Source: Fragilaria crotonensis
Taxonomy: Eukaryota > Bacillariophyta > Fragilariophyceae > Fragilariales > Fragilariaceae
Direction: 5' to 3'
Length of the DNA: 15,667 bases
Assembly (NCBI GenBank): GCA_022925895.1
Contig: JAKSYS010000241.1
Span: 64,001 to 79,667 of the forward strand
Below, piece after piece: positions 9,501 to 15,667 of this stretch (the first letter of the stretch is position 1; each line of letters starts with the position of its first letter). Under the pieces are notes generated by a model that made no database searches, was not told where the DNA came from, and saw nothing but the letters and a program-made list of their open reading frames with translations. The position numbers were made by a program, and so were the translations under genes.

Positions 9501-10268
9501 GATTATGAGCATGTCCTTGGGTGGGTGAAGGGCTTCAGGATGGTCGTTGGCGGAAGGAAGGGAAAGAAAGAGGATCTGCTTTACCCGTGGCAGGTGACAC
9601 TACAGGTGCTGAAAACCTGGAAACGGTTGGTAGTTCCTTGCCAGCACTTACAGCTGTACTTTCAGGTGATGATGGGTCATGTTATTGGTGCATACGAGAC
9701 GGTGGTTGTTGGGTTTCACGCGTTTTCGCGTGAAACCCAACATTACTCCGTTGCAAGGGCATCAACGCGTCATGGAGAAGCGCTACCTTACTGGACAGAT
9801 GATGACCGACGCCTGCTCATGGCAAGAGTGCCTTCAACCGCGGGTGCATCAATTGATGTACACTTGGAGTATGAGACTCTTGATGATGTGGGGAGTGGAT
9901 ATGTTAATCACAGCACGGGCGATGTGGGAGTGCTGGAAACGCTCACAGTAATACAGGCGGTCAGTTATGATCAGTTGACGTTACAACCTGCAATGCTGCT
10001 TTCTTGCAGTTATGCTTATGTCTTCGATGATCCGGATTTTGCGGAGCTGTTGAGGACTTTGATGGAAAAATTCTTGAGACCTGAAGTGGAGTTGGAGGTT
10101 GTCAAAGCGAAGCAGCCTGGTGCCATGGGAGGGATACAAAAAGCAATACCTTATGTCATCAGTGCAAGGATTCCACAACCGGAAACGACGGGGTTGGAGG
10201 GATATGAATCTGATGGTGGTGACAGTGCTGAAAGCTGTTGGACATCAGATTCATCTGTTTTTCACTAA
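6528..10268 (+). CDS. Large 2-oxoglutarate/Fe(II) dioxygenase-like protein (TET/JBP-like or related), with coiled coil and unknown C-terminal domain
   Basis: The main frame is open from 6969 to TAA 10266-10268, over 1,090 codons. The likely true start is ATG 6528, in a frame with a basic RKRKAGG stretch. Reaching the main frame needs two one-base frame changes, near 6915 and in the CCC at about 6979-6982, or a small intron. Counting from codon 6993, the oxygenase signature is HYD at His440/Asp442 in NASHYDVNDASQGFSIW, then DWYFVLPNV, then ISWDGRLIRHCTS with a candidate third iron ligand at His504, then HVYGTFFAAK. The HxD...H pattern over a predicted beta-rich stretch fits the double-stranded beta-helix of 2OG/Fe(II) oxygenases. 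HxDxND recalls TET/JBP enzymes, which oxidise methylated pyrimidines in DNA. The basic 2OG-binding residue is not certain (Lys515 or Lys525 are candidates). A coiled coil (about 545-608), an acidic linker (about 640-725) and about 350 unrecognised residues follow. It converges on a transposase gene 21 bp away. A prolyl-hydroxylase-like role is the main alternative. Confidence 0.6.
9707..9742. repeat. Perfect 16-bp inverted repeat (hairpin) inside the oxygenase coding sequence
   Basis: TGTTGGGTTTCACGCG (9707-9722) is followed by TTTT and then its exact reverse complement (9727-9742). The flanking pair, T9706 and T9743, does not match, so the stem is exactly 16 bp. It lies in the C-terminal domain and the frame reads through it as GFHAFSRETQ. 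A stem this long with a four-base loop is not expected by chance in coding DNA. Confidence 0.95.
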
Positions 10269-10289
10269 CGGGTGTAGAATTGTGTTACG

Positions 10290-11930
10290 CTACGTTGTGC
10301 CATGCATCCTCTTGTACATCCGTCTGTCCTTGATGGTCGCACTGTCATCCTCATCCTCAGTTGACTCTGCACCATCCTCATTCTTCTCCTGATATGCAAG
10401 GTCCACCTTATGTTCCCAGCGTGATGCCCATTCCTTACGACGCACTGCCATGAATATGTGGGTGTGCCTTCCTGAAACAGACACATCCGAGGGATCTCCG
10501 ACAACATCGCTGACAACCACTGTTGGGCCAACAATAGCCTTGACATTGACGAGGTATAGCTTGGGTGAGATGTTGTCGGACAGGAGAGTCTTGGTATAGT
10601 GTTGGAAGAGATCGGGAGGGGTATCATCTTCGGAATCAAAGCTTTCGTCTTCTGCATCACTGGTGAATGGTGGGATTGGATCGTAGGATTCCACCACAGC
10701 GTACACCCCGTGGGGGCATCGGACTGTCTCCTGTCCAGACTCCGGGAAGCAGATAGATGCGTTTGCCTTGATGTTAAACAGATTGATGAAGGTGCAAATG
10801 CGGGCTGGAAGTGGATCGTCACACTCTGACCAGTCAAGGAGAACATGGTCATACCATGGAGCATCTTGGTAGGAAGGATGTGCTCTATAAATTTGACCCT
10901 CGTCAGTGATGAATTCTGTTTGGCAGTGGATGACTGGTGGGAAGACATGGGGATGACAGTGGTTTGCTATCATCAATAGCACGTGATCTTCAGGGATTGG
11001 ACGGACACTTGGAACTTGCGACTTTTTCTTCTTGTCCAATCTCCATTGACAAATTGGACGCTTATTGTTGTCCAATGTTATTGTGAACTCCTTGCCAGTC
11101 CGCGCTCTTTCCTCCCCTGTTGTGGTTAATGTATTCTTCTTTCTGTCATCTGAGACAACCTGGCTTCCTTGAGCAATGGACAAGTTCTCAACATAACGAT
11201 TTGCGGCCTGGAAGGTGAATGTTTTGTGGCGCTTCTGAGTGTTCCTGACGGTGAACTTTGCTATCGGACGATGGGATGACTCAGCATAGGCAGAATTCAT
11301 CACCTCTGGGACACCAAAGTTAATGATGTCTTCGTGGATGTGAAGCACCAAATGCATCTTGATTGTGTTATTTGACATGCCTTTGAATCGTGGAGCCACA
11401 AATTTGACAAGGCGCATCAGATGTGCGGTGGCAAAAACTGATCGTTGCGCAGACACACGAGATATCTGAGGTTGTTTCAACCAAGCAAGCCATTCCAGTA
11501 AGCTCGTGAGAAGGTCCTTCCAGTCTTCCATGAAGTTAGGGTTACCTAGGTGTTTGTCAGCTGCTTTTTGACATTTTGCTAAACGGGATCTGGCAAAAAT
11601 CTCCATGTAACGCGATGTGTGCATGGATATGAGCATGATGAAGAGGCAGCCAGCATACTCGTTTCCAGGGATATTGGATGCAGAGGAGAAATCTCTGAAT
11701 GATGTTCGAGGGACATTGCGATCGCTCTGTCTGTCAAGTTGAAGGCCTATGTCATGACAAAGGGTAACATACTTCTGTACGGCAATGCTATTCTTCCCCG
11801 CTTGAGCAAAGAAGGATTCCACGACATACTTGAACCACCCAATCAAGACAAGGTGAAGAATCTCTCCTGGACAGGCGCCAAATATCCCTCGTTTGTCATG
11901 TTCATCAGAAGGTACGTTTTGTTTAGGTTG
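10290..11930 (-). CDS. Plavaka/CACTA-like (KDZ-like) transposase, C-terminal half, 5'-truncated (copy A)
   Basis: An uninterrupted 547-codon frame runs from an upstream stop (TGA at 11931-11933) to TAG at 10290-10292. Recognisable transposase begins near 11905 with KRGIFGACPGEILHLV.IGWFKY, followed by a helical region, NNTIKMHLVLH, NSAYAESSHRP and RNTQKR. It is clearly homologous to the plus-strand copy at 12438-15667: 48 of 68 residues agree in the block starting NNTIK. The Glu in NSAYAES is a candidate last acidic residue of the DDE site. The two earlier Asp-containing motifs and the N-terminal zinc finger are missing, because similarity stops near 11908 with no clear splice acceptor there. 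The C-terminus is acidic (ESFDSEDD, ESTEDEDDS). Its stop lies 21 bp from the stop of the oxygenase gene, so the 3' ends must overlap in transcripts. It is probably not active alone, though the frame is intact. Confidence 0.75.
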   Translation of the reverse strand, partial: QPKQNVPSDEHDKRGIFGACPGEILHLVLIGWFKYVVESFFAQAGKNSIAVQKYVTLCHDIGLQLDRQSDRNVPRTSFRDFSSASNIPGNEYAGCLFIMLISMHTSRYMEIFARSRLAKCQKAADKHLGNPNFMEDWKDLLTSLLEWLAWLKQPQISRVSAQRSVFATAHLMRLVKFVAPRFKGMSNNTIKMHLVLHIHEDIINFGVPEVMNSAYAESSHRPIAKFTVRNTQKRHKTFTFQAANRYVENLSIAQGSQVVSDDRKKNTLTTTGEERARTGKEFTITLDNNKRPICQWRLDKKKKSQVPSVRPIPEDHVLLMIANHCHPHVFPPVIHCQTEFITDEGQIYRAHPSYQDAPWYDHVLLDWSECDDPLPARICTFINLFNIKANASICFPESGQETVRCPHGVYAVVESYDPIPPFTSDAEDESFDSEDDTPPDLFQHYTKTLLSDNISPKLYLVNVKAIVGPTVVVSDVVGDPSDVSVSGRHTHIFMAVRRKEWASRWEHKVDLAYQEKNEDGAESTEDEDDSATIKDRRMYKRMHGTT

Positions 11931-12437
11931 TCATTTTTTATTGAGAAATTTGTTGCATATTCACAATATTTGTTTGATATGTATTATTTTATGGCGGTTT
12001 CATACATTAATACGGCGTCTTTTGTAAGTCTCCGACACTTTAATGTTTGTCTTAACGAACATCTATTGGATGTATAGCATTCGTGTTGTAATGATAACAA
12101 ATAGAAGAAAATTTTGTTCAGTATATCACAATTATGATGATCAAAACAACAGTGGATGATTTCTTAACAACATTGAGTTCTTTCATAAAATTGTTTGATT
12201 TTCGATTACTCAATTGTCGATTCAAAGCCTCAACATTTTCCCGCATCTTCGAAAACATCTTTCGTTTTCTTACCATTTTCCTCGAGGCTATTGAAATAGA
12301 ATTGTGAATTCCTGCCAAGTGGTTTCTTTACTCGTCGCAATTCTTATTTTATATCTTCAAGGCATTTGTTTCATTTTACAGCATTTTTTGTGCACATGCA
12401 AAATCTCACAGCTTGTTTCTAAAATTGTTTCTTGAAA
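11931..12437. other. AT-rich spacer between head-to-head transposase copies
   Basis: No coding region is recognised. The open frames are short, and a Lys-rich minus-strand frame at 12118-12318 ending in an Ile/Val run looks like chance in AT-rich DNA. A TTTCATTTTACAG resembling a splice acceptor lies about 60 bp upstream of the start at 12438, so a spliced leader is possible. The left edge (about 11908-11930) is where similarity of copy A to copy B ends, so a rearrangement or insertion junction lies there. No terminal inverted repeat was identified. Confidence 0.5.
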
Positions 12438-15400
12438 ATGGCATCGGGCTCAACTAGTGGTATTACCTCTTCTTCGCGATGTGCTGGTTGTCATCGATTG
12501 TTCAAGAGGCTTTCAACTCACATTGCTCAGAGTCCCATTTGCGAGCAGCTCTACACAACATGCCACGAGTTCATTTCTGGTAGTGTTCTTCGTAACAATG
12601 ATGCGGCAACACAATCCTCACCACTAAGGAGAAGCGGACGGCTTTCATCAAATGATTTGTCATCTGTGACTCATCCACTTTCTGGGAATCTTTCTTCGAC
12701 AAGGAAGCCGGCAAATGGTCCAGCATTGACTCGAAAGACGAACGTGCAATCGTCAAAAGTGGACGCATCATCAGGTATAGCCAGGACTAGCAAAGAGCGT
12801 TGTTTCGAGGATGGTAAGATTGAAGATGATCGCGAGGATGGATTCCCATCATTAGATGATGCACTTCCTTGGAACAATGAGGAGAAGATCCTCACGTTGA
12901 CGGAGAAGGCACCCGATCGATGTGTGCTGAAACTGTATGAGGAACTGCTTGAGTTGCGTTCAAATCCACTTGGCCTCGACCGATTCTCTCGAGAGGAAAA
13001 GGTCCATATTGAATTGCTACACTTCTCAAGGAGCTAAATGCACCTCTCAATGCATTTACTCGTATTCTTAATTGGTCAGCTCAAGCCAACAGTAATGGAC
13101 ATATATTCCAGGTGGACTGCCAACCATCCCGAGAGAAGGTTGTACAAAAGTTGTATTGCAGGTACAACATGAAGGGATTAATACCAAAGGAGAAGCAGCT
13201 CTATCTGCCTTATTCAAAGAGGATCGTATCCATGGTGTATTTTGATGCCTCTCAAGTCTTCGCATCTCTCCTCTCGTGCCCTCTTCTGAATCGCGACGAA
13301 AACTATTTGTTTCATGAACATAAGGATCCTTTTGTTGAACCCTCAAAGTCTGGTGACATTGGAGACATCAATACAGGTCGTTGTTACCGCAGGACGTACA
13401 AAGAACTTGTCAAGAAAAAGGGTGTCGACATGATTTTACCAACAGTCGTAGCAATGGACAAGACACAAGTAGACACATATGGTCGGATGCAGATGGAACC
13501 CATGACTATATCTCATGGCCTTCTCAAGCATGGTGTTCGATCGCAGCATAGCGCAATGCGAATCCTTGGCTATATATGCCAATTTCCAGCACACAAGCCG
13601 ACAAGCAAAAAAGGTAGAAAGTCTGGGTTTGCTCCCACCATGGCTGCCGATGTTCCTGACGGCACTGTTATTGGTCAAGTTGCACTGAAGTCTATTCCCA
13701 ATGTGAGCTGGTCCACTTACATCCTTAACGAGATGCACATGCAGATCAAGTTCATCCTCGAAGAATCCGGCTTCCTGACTTGCAACGCAAGGGATTCAGT
13801 GGATGTTACATTACGATGGGAAGGTTTATCCCATTGTACTGCATCCTTACATCCCATTCATAATTGGCGATACTGAGGGCCATGATCGTCTATGTGGGCA
13901 TTATACAGCTCGCTTCAGCTCCGTTAAGCAACTTTGTCGCGTGTGCGAATGTCCCACCCTTGAATCTGGATACTCAAAGGCGAAGTATCGCCACAGGAAT
14001 CCAGCTGCTATCAACAAGCTGGTCAGATCGGGTGATTTGGAAGGGCTGAAAGCAATGTCGCAGAACTATCTGGTCAACGGCTTTGACAAGGTTCGTTTTG
14101 GTCTCCATAATAAGAGGGGAATATTTGGGGCGTGTCCTGGTGAGATGTTGCACCTCATTTCCTTGGGCTGGTTTAAATACTGTCTCGAAGCGTTCGCAGC
14201 TCAAGCAGGCGGTCGCGACTCCTTGTCCCTGAAATATTATGATCGACTGTGTGCTTCCATTGGTGGGCGATTGTCACGACACAGCGACCGCGATCTCCCA
14301 AGAATGAACTTCCCAAAGGATTTTCTTCCGGCACCAATTTGATGGGGCACGAGATAACAGGATGCCTGTTGGTGAAGTTGTTTGCAATGCACACAACCAG
14401 ATTCAGACAAATATTCACACCGCCCCTGCCACCCAAAAACGGTGCAAAGAAGTCGAAGAACAAGTCGAAAGTCAAGGACCCAAAGAAGTTGAAAGTTAAG
14501 GACCCAGAACTACAAAGGCTGAGCAACGAGGCACATCTTGCGGATTGGATACTCGTTGTATCATCCCTCCTCCAGTGGCACCAATGGATGAAGCAATCCA
14601 CCATTTCAAAAGCGCAAGTCACAAAATCACATTGTGCAGTGCAGTGGCTGATGCGTCAAATGGCAAGTGTCTCACCGAGAGCGAGTGGAATGGGCAATAA
14701 CACTATCAAGACCCACTTGGTCCTACACCTCAGCGAAGACATCCTCGATCATGGGGTTCCTGAGAACGTTAATAGTGCCTATGCCGAATCAGCACACATA
14801 CCTCTATCAAAGATCACGGCAAGGAACACCCAAAAACGTGCGAAGACATTCACAAGGCAGGCGGCACACAGGTACATCGAAAACCTTGCTATTGCCTCCG
14901 CATGGCAAGACATGCAGCAGGATATCATTCACAAGGGCGGTAGTTCTTTGCGACTGCTGCTGGAAAGTCCGGTGAAGACGATGCACTTCCAACAATGTCT
15001 GGCCGACAATTCACAATCTCACGGAGGTTGGGGATCAAGCCTAGCTTCCGCTGGAATCGGACGTATCCCACAGACAATCCTGGTGGCGACTCCTTGTCTC
15101 GCAGTGCAATGCATTTCCTTGGGCAACATTGTTTGCTGCCCTTTTTGACCGATGGGAAGCTTCCATGCTTCACAGAGTTCATTTGCGTCAATGGGCATAA
15201 GTATCGTGCACATCCAAGGCATATACGATGGCAAACCTTGGAATGACCATGCAATGGTTGAGTGGCACGGCTTCAATATCCACTACCGGCATTTATCCAC
15301 ACCTTTGTTGACCTTCGTCACTTGCCCCGAGGTGCACGGATTGCCCTTCAAGAATCAGGACAGCCATCAATAAAGAAGCAGGAGTGTACGCTCTCATACA

Positions 15401-15667
15401 CTCCTTTGATGCAATCGACGAGGAAGTGAGGAATTCTCCAACACAATGATAGGTCGTTACAAACTAAATCGCAAGGATGCGAAATCAAAGCCAACATTGT
15501 TCATGGTTAACGTCAACAACCTTGTCGCACCAACCATAGGCATTCGCGATGTCGGAGCGGAGGAGTATTACCTTTTCCTTTTCCGGAGGAAAGACGAATG
15601 GGTAACGTCATGGGACTCGATGATCAACAAGTGTCATGAATCGCGAGATTCACCTTCATTAGAAAGT
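12438..15667 (+). pseudogene. Plavaka/CACTA-like (KDZ-like) transposase, multiply frameshifted, runs off window end (copy B)
   Basis: The start is ATG 12438, in GAAAATGG. Residues 15-35 form a C-x2-C-x9-H-x6-C zinc finger, usual at the N-terminus of this family, followed by a Ser-rich linker. Core motifs appear in order: LNAPLNAFTRIL (about 13032), MDKTQVD with a candidate first catalytic Asp (13457-13459), ILGYI, IIGDTEGHDRLCGHY with a second Asp (13869-13871), a CRVCECP knuckle, RGIFGACPGEMLH.ISLGWFKY (about 14115), and NSAYAES with a candidate Glu (14786-14788). The protein would cut and join transposon ends. Frame changes are needed near 13020, 13790, 14315, 14940-14975, 15217, 15285, 15373 and 15440, so no intact protein is made if the sequence is right. 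Compared with copy A it has an extra Lys-rich insert (about 14430-14510) containing a doubled KVKDP word. The end lies beyond the window. Confidence 0.8.

Noticed and set aside
10265-10948. Second minus-strand frame overlapping transposase copy A
   Set aside because: It is a shadow of the transposase C-terminus in another frame, with low-complexity Ser/Thr content.
12118-12318. Lys/Arg-rich small minus-strand frame ending in an Ile/Val run
   Set aside because: It lies in AT-rich DNA between two transposase copies, with no similarity to the missing N-terminal half of copy A and no recognisable signals.

Overview
The window looks like a transposon-rich stretch of a eukaryotic genome, most likely a stramenopile alga such as a diatom. 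This is inferred from protein style: the reverse transcriptase/RNase H and transposase sequences resemble repeat-encoded proteins I associate with diatom genomes. There are no bacterial-type operons, ribosome-binding sites or RNA genes. Every protein with recognisable similarity belongs to a mobile-element family, and no host housekeeping gene is visible.

Layout. (1) 1-1825: a GC-rich remnant of a retroelement. It has a frameshifted reverse transcriptase/RNase H fragment (1-935) followed by two nearly identical 297-bp direct repeats (992-1288 and 1529-1825). (2) 1884-4164, minus strand: a basic, probably nuclear protein of unknown function. Its frame probably continues across an AT-rich intron into a second exon (1884-2261). 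(3) 4165-6527: a long gene-free block. The left half is AT-rich. The right half carries a tandem 55-bp repeat and at least six copies of a quasi-palindromic word, roughly CTCCCATnnGGAG, with two looser variants. (4) 6528-10268, plus strand: a very large protein with the motif pattern of a 2-oxoglutarate/Fe(II) dioxygenase of the TET/JBP-like or related type, then a coiled coil, an acidic linker and a C-terminal region I do not recognise. (5) 10290-11930, minus strand: the C-terminal half of a Plavaka/CACTA-like (KDZ-like) transposase, converging on the oxygenase with 21 bp between the stop codons. (6) 11931-12437: AT-rich, nothing recognised. (7) 12438 to the window end, plus strand: a second, diverged transposase of the same family. 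It is nearly full length, with an N-terminal zinc finger, but broken by about eight frameshifts and cut off by the window edge.

The most interesting reading is that parts 2-5 are one large DNA transposon or the relic of one: a DNA-modification-type dioxygenase packed tail-to-tail against a transposase, with an accessory nuclear protein diverging from a repeat-rich control or subterminal region. TET/JBP genes are known to travel with KDZ transposases in fungi. A similar pairing in an alga, in convergent orientation and with a large extra C-terminal domain, would be new to me. Element ends (terminal inverted repeats, target-site duplications) were not found by eye, so the boundaries are inference.

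Many genes here are broken by single-base frame changes. This may be real decay or uncorrected indels in a long-read assembly; reads or transcripts would decide.
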